DNA of 64,000 bases from contig NZ_JABTYE010000001.1 in assembly GCF_013314895.1 (NCBI RefSeq), positions 186,001-250,000 on the forward strand, given 5' to 3'. Under the pieces are notes generated by a model. The model was not told the origin of the DNA. It saw only the letters and a list, made by a program, of their open reading frames with translations, and made no database searches. A program made the position numbers and the translations under genes. Positions 1-11,967 of the stretch are shown in pieces; within the stretch, counting starts at the first letter, position 1, and every line of letters starts with the position of its first letter. This DNA is from Cupriavidus gilardii. GTDB taxonomy: Bacteria > Pseudomonadota > Gammaproteobacteria > Burkholderiales > Burkholderiaceae.

Positions 1-1
1 G

Positions 2-1075
2 GCGGCGCAGTTCATCACGCCGGTCACGATGCAGGCCCTGTCGGGGCGGCCGGTGTTCACCTCGCAGTGGGACGGCCGCATCGCCAACAACATGGCGCAT
101 ATCGACCTGTCGCGCGAGGCCGATGCGATCGTGATCGCGCCGGCGTCGACCGATTTCCTCGCGCGCCTGGCCAACGGCCTGTGCGACGACCTGCTGTCGA
201 CGCTGTGCATCGCGCGCGATTGCCCGCTGCTGGTCGCCCCGGCGATGAATCGGCAGATGTGGATGGCGCCCGCGACCCAGCGCAATATCGCGCAGCTGCG
301 CGCCGACGGCGTGGCAGTGCTCGGTCCGGGCAGCGGCGACCAGGCCTGCGGCGAGGTTGGCGATGGCCGCATGCTCGAGCCCGAGGAACTGCTCGACGAT
401 ATCGTCGCCCACTTCCAGCCCAGGTTGCTCGCCGGCCGCAGGATGCTGATCACCGCCGGCCCGACCTTCGAGGCGATCGACCCGGTGCGCGGCATCACCA
501 ACCGCTCGTCCGGCAAGATGGGCTTCGCGCTGGCGCGCGCGGCGCGCGAAGCCGGCGCCGACGTGCTGCTGGTGGCCGGCCCGACGGCGCTGCCGACCCC
601 GCGCGGCGTCGCCCGCATCGACGTGCAGAGCGCCCAGCAGATGCACGAAGCGGTGCTGTCGCAGCTGCGCGGCATCGACGTCTTCGTCGCGGTGGCCGCG
701 GTGGCCGACTGGCGTCCTGCCGAGGTGGCCGAGCAGAAGCTGAAAAAGGCCAACGACACCGACACGCCGACACTGCGCTTCGTGCAAAACCCCGACATCC
801 TGGCCACGGTGGCGGCGCGGCCAGACGCCCCCTACTGCGTGGGCTTCGCCGCCGAGAGCGAGAACCTCGAGCAATACGGCGACCAGAAACGCCGCCGCAA
901 GGGCGTGCCGCTGCTGGTCGGCAATATCGGCCACCACACCTTCGGCCTGGACGAGAACGAGATCGTGCTGTTCGACGAGCACGGCGCGACGCGGCTGCCG
1001 CGGGCGGACAAGCTGTCGCTCGCGCGGCAGCTGGTGGCGGCGATCGCCGAGCGGCTGCCGGTTGAACGGCCTTGA
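2..1075 (+). CDS. coaBC: Bifunctional phosphopantothenoylcysteine decarboxylase / phosphopantothenate-cysteine ligase, 5'-truncated
   Basis: Two steps of coenzyme A synthesis: CTP-dependent joining of cysteine to phosphopantothenate (CoaB), then FMN-dependent decarboxylation (CoaC). The reading frame is open from base 2, so the first part of the CoaC domain lies outside the window. The visible part has the CoaC active-site histidine in AHIDLS, the PAMN substrate motif and the ACGEVGDGRM flap with its cysteine. The CoaB domain begins near ITAGPTFEAIDPVR and has the KLKK nucleotide motif. The dut gene follows 51 bases downstream on the same strand, so the two may be co-transcribed. Confidence 0.95.
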   Translation, partial: AAQFITPVTMQALSGRPVFTSQWDGRIANNMAHIDLSREADAIVIAPASTDFLARLANGLCDDLLSTLCIARDCPLLVAPAMNRQMWMAPATQRNIAQLRADGVAVLGPGSGDQACGEVGDGRMLEPEELLDDIVAHFQPRLLAGRRMLITAGPTFEAIDPVRGITNRSSGKMGFALARAAREAGADVLLVAGPTALPTPRGVARIDVQSAQQMHEAVLSQLRGIDVFVAVAAVADWRPAEVAEQKLKKANDTDTPTLRFVQNPDILATVAARPDAPYCVGFAAESENLEQYGDQKRRRKGVPLLVGNIGHHTFGLDENEIVLFDEHGATRLPRADKLSLARQLVAAIAERLPVERP

Positions 1076-1126
1076 GTAGGCACGATCGTCCCGGACGAAT
1101 CTGATCCACCGCAAACCTGAACCCTG

Positions 1127-1627
1127 ATGACCGCTTCCCCGAACCCGACCGTCGAAATCAAGATCCTGGACGCGCGCCTGCATGAGTGGGGCCTGCCCAG
1201 CTATCAGAGCGACATGGCCGCCGCGATCGACCTGCACGCCTGCCTCGACGCGCCGTTGACAATCGAGCCGGGCACGCCGGCGCAGCTGGTGCCGGCCGGC
1301 ATCGCGGTGCATATGGGCAACCCGTACATGGCCGCGACGATCGCGCCCCGCTCGGGTCTGGGGCACAAGAAGGGACTGGTACTGGGCAATTCGATCGGCG
1401 TGATCGACGCCGACTACCAGGGCCCCATCATGGTCAGCGTCTGGAATCGCAATGCGCCGGGCACCGAGCCGATCGTGATCCAGCCGGGCGAGCGCATCGC
1501 GCAGATGATGTTCGTGCCGGTGCTACGGCCGGTGTTCACCACGGTGGAAGCGTTCTCGAGCGAATCGGCGCGCGGCGCCGGCGGCTTCGGCTCGACCGGC
1601 GTCCATCACGGCGGCGCGGCGGCCTGA
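1127..1627 (+). CDS. dut: Deoxyuridine 5'-triphosphate nucleotidohydrolase (dUTPase)
   Basis: Hydrolyses dUTP to dUMP and pyrophosphate, keeping uracil out of DNA and supplying dUMP for thymidylate. At 166 residues it is a little longer than the usual trimeric enzyme because of a short N-terminal extension. Conserved motifs are present in order: PRSGLG (residues 74-79), GVIDADYQGP with the catalytic aspartate (91-100), and the C-terminal flexible arm RGAGGFGSTG (149-158) that closes over the nucleotide. It lies close behind coaBC, a pairing common in proteobacteria. Confidence 0.97.
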   Translation: MTASPNPTVEIKILDARLHEWGLPSYQSDMAAAIDLHACLDAPLTIEPGTPAQLVPAGIAVHMGNPYMAATIAPRSGLGHKKGLVLGNSIGVIDADYQGPIMVSVWNRNAPGTEPIVIQPGERIAQMMFVPVLRPVFTTVEAFSSESARGAGGFGSTGVHHGGAAA

Positions 1628-1652
1628 CGGCCGGCAGCAACGCCGCCTGGAC

Positions 1653-2507
1653 TTAGCGCTGCTCGAACAGCAGCGCGACGCCGGCAGCCGCGTGGGCCGG
1701 AATCAGCGTTTCGGTCGCGCTCAGGTCGAGGCTGGGCACGCCCGCCTCGCGCCACAGCGCGCGCGCCTGCTCAAGCGACGCGGTGCGCAGCCGGATCGCG
1801 GCATAGCCGGGCACCGCCTGGCGGATATGGCCGGTGCCCGTCGCCGCTGCCAGCGCCTGGGGGGTGGACAGCACCAGCGTCGCATCGCCGACGGCCAGGC
1901 TGCAGACATGCTCGCTCAACTGCGTCAGTTCGGCGCCCATCAGTTCGGCATAGGCGCGCGCGGCGGCATCGACCAGCGACGGCGCCACCACCAGGAACAT
2001 CGTCCCGATCGCTTGCGCGCCGTTCGCGTGCGTCATCCATTCCGGCCGCCACAGCAGTTCCGGCGTGCGGTGCTCGCACAGGAAGAAGCGCGCGCCGGGC
2101 GCATCGTCCATCGCGGTAACGCGGAAGGTGGCCGGGTGTTCGGATCCGTCGTCCAGACGCACCGGACGCGAGAATTCGACCGGCTCGGCGGTATGCCAGC
2201 CGCCGCCGCGCAGCGCCGCGGCGTCGGCTATCGCATCGTCGCTGCGGCACGATAGCGCGGCACAGCCGCCGCCGTGCTGCTGGCTGTGCCAGTAGTACTG
2301 CAGCGGATCGCTGGAGCCGTCGACATGCATCAGCTCGAGATAGTCGCGAGCCAGCATCACGCAATGGTTCTGCGAACCCAGCGTATGAAAGCCCCGCGGC
2401 GTCAGCGTGAAGCCGAGCCGCTGCCAGGTCTGCGCGGCGGCATCCAGGTCGGGGCAGATCACGACGGCATGGTCGAACTGGCGCTGCGCTGCGATGGTCG
2501 CTGTCAT
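1653..2507 (-). CDS. VOC-fold (glyoxalase-like) protein
   Basis: A 284-residue protein with two vicinal-oxygen-chelate type halves, the first opening FDHAVVICPDLDAAAQTWQRLGF and the second near residue 170 (FLVVAPSLVDAAARAYAELMG). I write the first motif in parts only: the FDHAV start and the YLELMHV strand are the telling pieces. Metal ligands of true glyoxalases are not clearly all present, so catalysis and substrate are unknown. It converges on dut with only 25 bases between the stops and is followed on its own strand by nothing obviously related. The family assignment is from the fold pattern only. Confidence 0.75.
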   Translation of the reverse strand: MTATIAAQRQFDHAVVICPDLDAAAQTWQRLGFTLTPRGFHTLGSQNHCVMLARDYLELMHVDGSSDPLQYYWHSQQHGGGCAALSCRSDDAIADAAALRGGGWHTAEPVEFSRPVRLDDGSEHPATFRVTAMDDAPGARFFLCEHRTPELLWRPEWMTHANGAQAIGTMFLVVAPSLVDAAARAYAELMGAELTQLSEHVCSLAVGDATLVLSTPQALAAATGTGHIRQAVPGYAAIRLRTASLEQARALWREAGVPSLDLSATETLIPAHAAAGVALLFEQR

Positions 2508-2561
2508 TGCCGCTGTCCTTGCGTCACGTTGGGTCGATTGTTCCGATCGATTTCGGATCGA

Positions 2562-3554
2562 TCATTCGAACTGAAGATTGGCCTGGCGCGCAACCGCCTG
2601 CCACCTGTCGTGTTCGCGCCGGACCAGCTGGCCCAGCGCTTCGGGTGTGCCGGCCACCGGCTCGAGGCCGTGCGCCGCCAGCGTCGATGCCACCCGCGGG
2701 GCGCGAATCGCGTTCGACAGGGCGCCATGCAGACGGCCGACCACGGCCGCCGGCAGGCCGGCCGGACCGAATACGCCGATCCAGCCATAGGCCTCGAAGC
2801 CGGGCACGCCCTGTTCCGCGACCGTCGGCACCTGCGGCAGCTGCGCCAGCCGGCGCTCGCCAGTCACCGCCAGCGCCTTCAGCGTGCGCGTCTGCAGGTG
2901 GGCCTGCACGGCCGCGTAGCTCGCCAGCACCAGGTCGGCCTGGTCCGACAGCACGGCCTGCACCGCCGGTCCCGTGCCCTTGAAGGCGACATGCCGCCAC
3001 GACGCCCCGCCTTCGCTCGCCAGCGCCTGCGCAGCCAGCTGATTCAGGCTGCCGGCGCCCGGCGACGCGACACGGATCGGTTCGTCGCGCTGCCGCGCCA
3101 GTCCGATCAACCCACGGATATTGTCGACGGGCAACGAAGGATGGACGGCCACCACCAGCGGATGACGCGCCAGCTGGGAGATCGGCGTGAAGTCGCGGAA
3201 GGTGTCGTACGGCAGCTGCTTGTAGGCGATCGGCTGAAGGGCGAGGCTGTCGAAGGCCATCAGCAGCGTCTGCCCATCGGGCCTGGCGCGGGCCACCGTG
3301 GCGGCGGCCTGCAGGCCGGCGGCGCCGGGGCGGTGATCGACGACCACGGGCTGCCCCAACGCCTGCTTCAGTCCGGGCTGCAGCTGGCGCGCCACCACGT
3401 CGCCGCTGCCGCCCGGCGGGATCGGCAGGACCATCGCCACGTGGCCGCCGTACGTGCTCGCAGACTCGCCCGGCAAAGCGTGGGCGATCAACGGGATCGG
3501 AGTCGTCGCCGCCAGGGGCAGCGACTTCAGCATCAGACGACGCAGGCGAAACAT
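2562..3554 (-). CDS. Bug-type tripartite tricarboxylate transporter substrate-binding protein
   Basis: A periplasmic solute receptor of the Bug (TctC-like) family that is greatly expanded in Burkholderiales. The start is placed at an internal ATG giving a 330-residue precursor with a basic signal peptide (MFRLRRLMLKSLPLAATT). The family hallmarks are visible: the IPPGGSGDVVARQL ligand loop, a VVDHRPGAAG segment, the FTPISQLARHPLVV strand and a C-terminal helix pair. No tctA/tctB membrane genes lie nearby, so it is an orphan receptor whose ligand cannot be read from context. A longer reading frame to 3713 exists but would bury the signal peptide. Confidence 0.85.
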   Translation of the reverse strand: MFRLRRLMLKSLPLAATTPIPLIAHALPGESASTYGGHVAMVLPIPPGGSGDVVARQLQPGLKQALGQPVVVDHRPGAAGLQAAATVARARPDGQTLLMAFDSLALQPIAYKQLPYDTFRDFTPISQLARHPLVVAVHPSLPVDNIRGLIGLARQRDEPIRVASPGAGSLNQLAAQALASEGGASWRHVAFKGTGPAVQAVLSDQADLVLASYAAVQAHLQTRTLKALAVTGERRLAQLPQVPTVAEQGVPGFEAYGWIGVFGPAGLPAAVVGRLHGALSNAIRAPRVASTLAAHGLEPVAGTPEALGQLVRREHDRWQAVARQANLQFE

Positions 3555-3632
3555 CGGTGGCTCGTTCAGCGTGCCGGCAGGCATCGGCGCCGCGACAGGC
3601 GGCGGCCCGCACCGTGCGCGGCCAAATGAATA

Positions 3633-3715
3633 GGGGCGGCATTGCTGCCGCCCCGTACTATTTTGCCGAAGGATAGCATGGAACGCGGGTGGCGGGCCTT
3701 CATGGCCCGCCACCC
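3633..3715 (-). terminator. Two strong hairpins after clpA
   Basis: Between the clpA stop and the Bug gene there are two inverted repeats. The first met by transcription (3687-3715) has a 12-bp GC stem, GGGTGGCGGGCC with its complement, around a 5-base loop. The second (3633-3654) has a 9-bp stem GGGGCGGCA. Neither is followed by a clean T-run, so they may be weak or Rho-assisted terminators or mRNA-stabilising structures. Confidence 0.5.
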
Positions 3716-3731
3716 GGTCCTGCTGCTGCGG

Positions 3732-6025
<2,294 letters not shown>

Positions 6026-6029
<4 letters not shown>

Positions 6030-6352
6030 GCTTCCTCCATCACGCACTGCAGTGGATGCCCTGCCTGCCGCGCGTGCGTTGACACCAGCTCGACCTTCGT
6101 CGCGGCGATATCCCTGGTATAGATACCGCAGACTCCCTTGCCTTCCCGATGGACGGTCAGCATGATTTGCGTCGCCGTTTCTCGGTCCCTGCTGAAATAC
6201 TGTTGCAGGATCATGACGACAAACTCCATCGGAGTGTAGTCGTCGTTCAGCAGGACGACCTTGTACATGGCCGGCGGTTTGAGCGCCTGCTCTTTCCGCT
6301 CCAGTACGGTGCCTGCATCGCGTTGTGGGACATTCGCCAGCCGTGTAGCCAT
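6026..6352 (-). CDS. clpS: ATP-dependent Clp protease adaptor ClpS
   Basis: The N-recognin adaptor that delivers N-degron proteins to ClpAP. The 108-residue protein has a variable N-terminal extension of about 25 residues and then the conserved core: [16 protein letters not shown] forms the pocket and ClpA contact strand, and [19 protein letters not shown] the second half. It overlaps clpA by four bases (ATGA), the classic clpSA arrangement. The cold-shock gene lies divergently upstream, with 468 bases between the two starts. Confidence 0.97.
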
Positions 6353-6595
6353 GGCTTTATTCTAACCCCTCCGCTCAAGTCTGCAATTTGGGCAAAAGCT
6401 GTCGGTTTCAAGGGCCAGCTGGCACTTCTCGACCATTCCTCGACTCTCGAACCGCGCCGCCCGGCGCAGCGGGCAACGGCGTGCCCGAGGGCGTGCCCCA
6501 GCGCGTGCCAATACGCTGCGCGAGCCGTCACAGTAGCACGGTTGGGCGTCGTCCCATTCCTGCCACATTGGCGTCAGGGTCGGGAATGTGCCGGC

Positions 6596-6624
6596 TTGAC
6601 AGTCTGATTGTTTGCCAGAAGAAT
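6596..6624 (+). promoter_or_regulatory. Candidate sigma-70 promoter of the cold-shock gene
   Basis: A perfect TTGACA (6596-6601) is followed after 17 bases by AAGAAT (6619-6624), a 4/6 match to TATAAT. It would start a transcript with a leader of about 190 bases, the long untranslated leader typical of cspA-type genes. From 6353 to 6595 I see no gene or other clear element. Confidence 0.45.
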
Positions 6625-6689
6625 CGTTCGGACATTCAGGTCCGGTCCCGCGAGCCAAAGCAACAGGCCGGACCTCGAGTGCTCCGTGA

Positions 6690-6820
6690 GCAGGGAGGCC
6701 TACGGAGTCGGCAGCGGCGCCTCGACCGAGGCGCTGCGTTGTTTGGCGCAATGATCGTTGCGCCGGCGGCTGGCCTGAGCGCCCCCCTGTTTGAAATCTG
6801 TTTTTTCGTTGGGGGAGTTT
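6690..6820 (+). promoter_or_regulatory. Structured 5' leader of the cold-shock gene
   Basis: The leader contains two hairpin-forming stretches. One pairs GCGCCTC with GAGGCGC around 6717-6735. The other pairs GGCGCAA with TTGCGCC around 6748-6767. Just before the ATG comes a T-rich run and then a GGGGGAG ribosome-binding site. Known cspA leaders refold with temperature; whether this one does is inference. Confidence 0.4.
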
Positions 6821-7027
6821 ATGGCAAGCGGTACGGTCAAATGGTTCAATGATGCCAAGGGCTTCGGGTTTATCACCCCGGACGACGGTAACGAAGAACT
6901 GTTTGCGCACTTTTCGGCTATCCAGATGAATGGCTTCAAGACCCTGAAAGAGGGCCAGCGCGTTTCGTTCGAAATCGTGCAAGGTCCGAAGGGCAAGCAA
7001 GCCACGAACATCCAGAGCGCCGCCTGA
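6821..7027 (+). CDS. Cold-shock protein (CspA family, single CSD)
   Basis: A 68-residue single cold-shock domain that binds single-stranded RNA/DNA and melts mRNA secondary structure. The RNP1 motif KGFGFI and RNP2-like ELFAHFS are intact, and the protein begins [17 protein letters not shown]. This start follows a GGGGGAG ribosome-binding site by four bases; an upstream in-frame ATG would add ten non-conserved residues. It stands alone, with its own long leader and a strong downstream hairpin. Which paralogue it is, and whether cold or growth phase induces it, cannot be read from the sequence. Confidence 0.95.
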   Translation: MASGTVKWFNDAKGFGFITPDDGNEELFAHFSAIQMNGFKTLKEGQRVSFEIVQGPKGKQATNIQSAA

Positions 7028-7152
7028 GCGCGACATCGCGACCGCACCGGCCGACAGAGCGCGCGGCGGTCGCTACAGGCTTCGGCGGCAGGCGTCCGGC
7101 GGGGGCAATCGGAACATCGGTTGCCGAGACGCAGGTCGTTGGATCCTGGGGA

Positions 7153-7178
7153 AAGGGCCCGGCAATGCCGGGCCTTTT
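7153..7178 (+). terminator. Rho-independent terminator after the cold-shock gene
   Basis: An 8-bp GC stem (GGCCCGGC / GCCGGGCC) with a three-base loop is flanked by an A-run on the left and TTTT on the right. It can therefore also act on the opposite strand. Confidence 0.75.
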
Positions 7179-7194
7179 CCATTGCTGCTGACCT

Positions 7195-7233
7195 CAAAAA
7201 GACAAACCCCCGCTACCGGTCGGCAACGGGGGT
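7195..7233 (-). terminator. Rho-independent terminator after icd
   Basis: Read on the minus strand, an AACCCCCG / CGGGGGTT stem is followed by a T-rich tail (TTTGTCTTTTTG). It lies 65 bases beyond the icd stop. Confidence 0.7.
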
Positions 7234-7297
7234 TCGCGCAACGCTGTCGCGCCGCGCAGCCGAACAACAACGGGCCGCGCGACGCCAGCGAAGTCGA

Positions 7298-8548
<1,251 letters not shown>

Positions 8549-8688
8549 GACGTCTCCAGTACGGAACGGGGGTTTTCGAACGGCCGGCGGGTTCGTGACC
8601 AGACGGCGAAATGCGGGCCTAGCGGGAGGCATTGTAACGGCCCTCGCGACACCGGCATTGCTGCATCGCGAGACTGCGTCCTATTTGA

Positions 8689-8702
8689 GTCTTATATAAG
8701 AC
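8689..8702. promoter_or_regulatory. Perfect 14-bp palindrome GTCTTATATAAGAC upstream of icd
   Basis: An exact dyad in AT-rich sequence, about 140 bases upstream of icd and 110 bases upstream of the divergent pseudouridine synthase gene. A 13-base copy recurs at 16021. Palindromes of this kind are typical of GntR-type operators; the regulator is not in the window. Confidence 0.5.
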
Positions 8703-8813
8703 ACAAGACCGGTTTCGTATTATGCAGCAATTTTTCATCATCCGCCATCCCGGGCAGGCGCTTGCGACGCACCCGCTGCGGCATACTGGCGCCTTTCCCG
8801 CACCGGTTTCCCC

Positions 8814-9479
8814 ATGACCTTGATCGCCCTGAACAAGCCGTTCGGCACCATGAGCCAGTTCTCGCCCCATCCAAGCCGGCAGACGCTCGCCGACTGGATC
8901 GCGATGCCGAACGTCTACCCCGCCGGCCGGCTCGACGCCGACAGCGAAGGGCTGCTGCTGTTGACCGACGACGGCGTGCTGCAGGCACGCATCGCCGACC
9001 CGCGCCAGAAGCTGGCCAAGACCTATCTGGCGCAGGTCGAGGGCGTGCCGGACGAGGCGGCGCTGGCACGGCTGCGCGCGGGCCTCGACCTTGGCGATTT
9101 CCACACGCTGCCGGCGCAGGCCACGTTGATCGACGAGCCCGATTTCCTGTGGCCGCGCACGCCGCCGATTCGCTATCGCGCGGCGATCCCGACCCAGTGG
9201 CTGGAGATCGTGATCCACGAGGGCAAGAACCGGCAGGTGCGCCGCATGACCGCGGCGGTCGGCTACCCGACGCTGCGGCTGGTCCGGGTCGGCATCGGTG
9301 CGCTGGACCTGCGCCAGCTCGGTCTGGCGCCCGGAGAATGGCAGGAGGTCGCACCCCAGAGCCTGGGCATGTCCGGCCCCGCCCGCGGCGCCGCGCCTGT
9401 GCGGCCGGGGCGGCCGACTCCGGGCCGCACCAATACCAGCCGGACGGCGGGCCCCGGCCGGCGCCGGCGTCCGGCCTAG
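8814..9479 (+). CDS. rluE: Pseudouridine synthase, RluE-like (23S rRNA)
   Basis: Isomerises a uridine in 23S rRNA to pseudouridine; the E. coli relative RluE acts on U2457. The RsuA-type catalytic motif GRLDADSEGLLLLTDDG spans residues 38-54 with the nucleophilic aspartate D41. The protein opens LIALNKPFGTMSQF, without an S4 RNA-binding domain, as in RluE. KNRQVRRM marks the C-terminal core, and about 50 basic, proline- and glycine-rich residues follow as a tail absent from the E. coli enzyme. It is divergent from icd. Confidence 0.85.
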   Translation: MTLIALNKPFGTMSQFSPHPSRQTLADWIAMPNVYPAGRLDADSEGLLLLTDDGVLQARIADPRQKLAKTYLAQVEGVPDEAALARLRAGLDLGDFHTLPAQATLIDEPDFLWPRTPPIRYRAAIPTQWLEIVIHEGKNRQVRRMTAAVGYPTLRLVRVGIGALDLRQLGLAPGEWQEVAPQSLGMSGPARGAAPVRPGRPTPGRTNTSRTAGPGRRRRPA

Positions 9480-9569
9480 CAGGGCTGCGCTATGCTTGCG
9501 GCTGCAGTTCTGCCGCCGTCATGCCGCAGTTCTGCTGCACATGCCCCGCGTTCTGCCGGCCTCGCCGTC

Positions 9570-10115
9570 ATGATCTTCGCCATTGCCGCCATTGCCGCCA
9601 TGCCCTTCCGCCGTCCGTCGTCTGCCGCTGCGTTCGATTGCACTTCGTTTCCTTCGCCCCGTCGCCCCCTGGCGCGCCGGCTCGCCGCCCTCGCCTGCGG
9701 CGCAGCGCTGCTGGCCCCGCTCGCGCACGCGCAATCGCAAGCGCAGCAGCGGCTGCCGGTAGTCTCGCTGAGCGCCGGCATGTACGTGATCCGCGCCGAG
9801 GTCGCCGCCGACCAGCAGTCCCGTCAGCAGGGCCTGATGTACCGCAAGTCGATGCCGGCCAACGCCGGCATGCTGTTCGTGTTCGAGCAGAAGGCCGGCC
9901 ACTGCTTCTGGATGAAGAACACCGAACTGCCGCTGTCGATCGCCTTCCTGGCGGACGACGGCACCATCGTCAATATCGAGGACATGCGGCCGCACAGCGA
10001 GGACAACCACTGCCCGAAGGCAGCGATCCGCTATGCGTTGGAGATGAACCAGGGCTGGTTCGCGCAGAAGGGCATCAAGGCCGGCGCGAAGATCGGCGGC
10101 CTGCCGGCGCAATAA
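9570..10115 (+). CDS. DUF192 protein, probably exported
   Basis: A DUF192 family protein of unknown function. The conserved region begins near VVSLSAGMYVIRAEVA and includes the hallmark QGLMYRKSMPANAGMLFVF, GHCFWMKNTELPL and DGTIVNIEDM segments. Upstream of it lies a hydrophobic stretch ending in LLAPLAHAQ, which looks like a cleavable signal peptide, so the domain probably acts in the periplasm. The start is uncertain: ATGs at 9570 and 9600 and a further upstream one at 9492 are all possible. A hairpin separates it from the convergent yajQ. Confidence 0.8.
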   Translation: MIFAIAAIAAMPFRRPSSAAAFDCTSFPSPRRPLARRLAALACGAALLAPLAHAQSQAQQRLPVVSLSAGMYVIRAEVAADQQSRQQGLMYRKSMPANAGMLFVFEQKAGHCFWMKNTELPLSIAFLADDGTIVNIEDMRPHSEDNHCPKAAIRYALEMNQGWFAQKGIKAGAKIGGLPAQ

Positions 10116-10143
10116 GAGGGATCGGGCAAGGGCCGGAAACGAC

Positions 10144-10170
10144 GACGCGGCCTGTCAGCCAGGCCGCGTC
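10144..10170. terminator. Hairpin between convergent DUF192 and yajQ genes
   Basis: An 11-bp perfect stem (GACGCGGCCTG with its complement) surrounds a 5-base loop. There is no T-run on either side, but the position between two gene ends suggests a bidirectional terminator. Confidence 0.5.
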
Positions 10171-10194
10171 GGCATCCGCCAGGTCGGACCGGAC

Positions 10195-10680
10195 TCAGTC
10201 GCGGAAGTTGTTGAAGTCCAGCGGCGCCTCGGGCACGTCCTTGCGCAGCATCGCGATCACGCTCTGCAGATCGTCGCGCTTGGCCCCCGACACGCGCACC
10301 GCATCGCCCTGGATGCTGGCCTGCACCTTGATCTTGCTGTCCTTGATCATGCGCACGATCTTCTTGGCCAGATCGCCGGTGACGCCCTTCTTGATCGTGA
10401 TGACCTGCTTGACCTTGTCGCCGCTGATCTTCTCGGTCTTGCCGTAGTCCAGGAAGCGCACGTCGACATTGCGCTTGGCCATCTTGTTGAGCAGCACATC
10501 CTTGACCTGGCCGAGCTTGAAGTCGTCATCGGCAAACGCGGTCAGCTCGCCTTCCTTCTGCTCGACACGGGAATCGGAACCCTTGAAGTCGAAGCGGGTC
10601 GAGATTTCCTTGTTGGCCTGCTCGACCGCATTCTTGACCTCGACCATATTCGCTTCGCACACCACGTCAAACGACGGCAT
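10195..10680 (-). CDS. yajQ: YajQ family nucleotide-binding protein
   Basis: The YajQ/UPF0234 family binds nucleotides; members in Xanthomonas bind cyclic di-GMP and act with a LysR regulator. The 161-residue length and the start [15 protein letters not shown] are typical, as are the repeated [11 protein letters not shown] and [14 protein letters not shown] segments of the two half-domains. The gene stands alone, divergent from murB. Whether this protein is a c-di-GMP effector is not evident from sequence. Confidence 0.93.
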   Translation of the reverse strand: MPSFDVVCEANMVEVKNAVEQANKEISTRFDFKGSDSRVEQKEGELTAFADDDFKLGQVKDVLLNKMAKRNVDVRFLDYGKTEKISGDKVKQVITIKKGVTGDLAKKIVRMIKDSKIKVQASIQGDAVRVSGAKRDDLQSVIAMLRKDVPEAPLDFNNFRD

Positions 10681-10767
10681 CGCCTACTCCTTCTGTATTT
10701 CCGGTACCTCGGACCTCGGGTACCCATGTTCGATCCGTGAACCGGCCGGCCCTCGCCGGTGGTTCCG

Positions 10768-10773
10768 TATAAT
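10768..10773 (+). promoter_or_regulatory. Candidate -10 box of murB
   Basis: A perfect TATAAT stands 75 bases before the murB start. No convincing -35 hexamer lies at the usual distance. Confidence 0.4.
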
Positions 10774-10847
10774 CCCGCCAACCCTGCAGTCAGGCCGTTC
10801 CGCTCCATCCCGCTGTTCGGGCGTTCTCGTCCGGCAACTTTTTCCGC

Positions 10848-11858
10848 ATGGCAGATTTCCACGAATTTTATCCGCTGCGCCAGCACAACACATTGGGTTT
10901 CGACGTACGCGCGCGCTTCGCGGTCGCGGTGCGCAGCGAAAACGACCTCGTCGAGGCGCTGGCCGACCCGCGCGCGGCACAGCGGCCGGTCGTGGTGCTG
11001 GGCGCCGGCAGCAATGTGGTGCTGACGGGCGATCTCGATGCGGTGGTGCTGCTGATGCAGATTCCGGGCTACACGGTCGCCGGCGATGACGATGCCTGGC
11101 TGGTCACCGTGGGCGCCGGCGAGAACTGGCACGCGACCGTCAATCGCACCATCGCCGACGGCATGCCTGGGCTCGAAAACCTGGCGCTGATCCCCGGCAG
11201 CGTGGGCGCCGCGCCGATTCAGAACATCGGCGCCTACGGCGTCGAGCTGCGCGAGCGCTTCCACAGCCTGCGCGCCTGGGACCGGCAAACCCGCAGCTTC
11301 GCCACGCTGAGCCTAAGCGATTGTGCCTTCGGCTATCGGGACAGCCTGTTCAAGCAGGCTGGCCGCGATCGCTACGTGATCACCGCGGTCACGCTGCGGC
11401 TGCCGCGCCGTTGGCAGCCGGCGCTCGGCTATGCCGAACTCGCCCGCGAGCTGCACGATCATCCGGCACCGGATGCGGCTGCGATTCGCGATGCGGTCAT
11501 CGCGATCCGCCAGCGCAAGCTGCCCGATCCTGCGGTGCTGGGCAATGCCGGCAGCTTCTTCAAGAACCCAGTGGTCAGCGCCGCGCAGCGCGACGCGCTG
11601 GTGGCCGCGCATCCGGACCTGGTCAGCCATCTGCAGCCCGACGGCAGCTACAAGCTGGCCGCGGGCTGGCTGATCGACCGCTGCGGATTCAAGGGCCTGC
11701 GCGAAGGCCCGGTTGGCGTGCACGAGCGCCAGGCGCTGGTGCTGGTGCACCACGGCGGCGGCGACGGCCGCGCGCTGCTGGCGCTGGCGACGCGGATCGC
11801 CGACACGGTGCGGGAGCGCTTTGGCGTCAGGATCGAGCCTGAGCCGGTGGTGCTGTAG
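10848..11858 (+). CDS. murB: UDP-N-acetylenolpyruvoylglucosamine reductase
   Basis: NADPH-dependent, FAD-containing reductase that makes UDP-N-acetylmuramic acid for peptidoglycan. At 336 residues it is of the E. coli (type I) kind. The FAD-binding loop LGAGSNVVL is at residues 51-59, followed by IPGSVGAAPIQNIGAYGVE, and the proton-donating serine is in GNAGSFFKNP. The C-terminal substrate-binding domain ends in RIEPEPVVL. It is not in a mur cluster; its neighbours are yajQ (divergent) and a convergent patatin gene. Confidence 0.97.
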   Translation: MADFHEFYPLRQHNTLGFDVRARFAVAVRSENDLVEALADPRAAQRPVVVLGAGSNVVLTGDLDAVVLLMQIPGYTVAGDDDAWLVTVGAGENWHATVNRTIADGMPGLENLALIPGSVGAAPIQNIGAYGVELRERFHSLRAWDRQTRSFATLSLSDCAFGYRDSLFKQAGRDRYVITAVTLRLPRRWQPALGYAELARELHDHPAPDAAAIRDAVIAIRQRKLPDPAVLGNAGSFFKNPVVSAAQRDALVAAHPDLVSHLQPDGSYKLAAGWLIDRCGFKGLREGPVGVHERQALVLVHHGGGDGRALLALATRIADTVRERFGVRIEPEPVVL

Positions 11859-11905
11859 CGCGCGCGATATTGCCAGCGCTGTGCGCTGTGCCCTCTGCCC
11901 CAGCC

Positions 11906-11927
11906 CCTCTCCCGCGGACGGGAGAGG
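11906..11927. repeat. Inverted repeat after murB
   Basis: CCTCTCCCG and its exact complement enclose a four-base loop between two convergent genes. Repeats of this sort are dispersed in Burkholderiales genomes; it may also end transcription, though no T-run follows. Confidence 0.5.
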
Positions 11928-11967
11928 AAGAACACCTCTGGCCGCTCGATCGCCGGTCTGCGATCCC

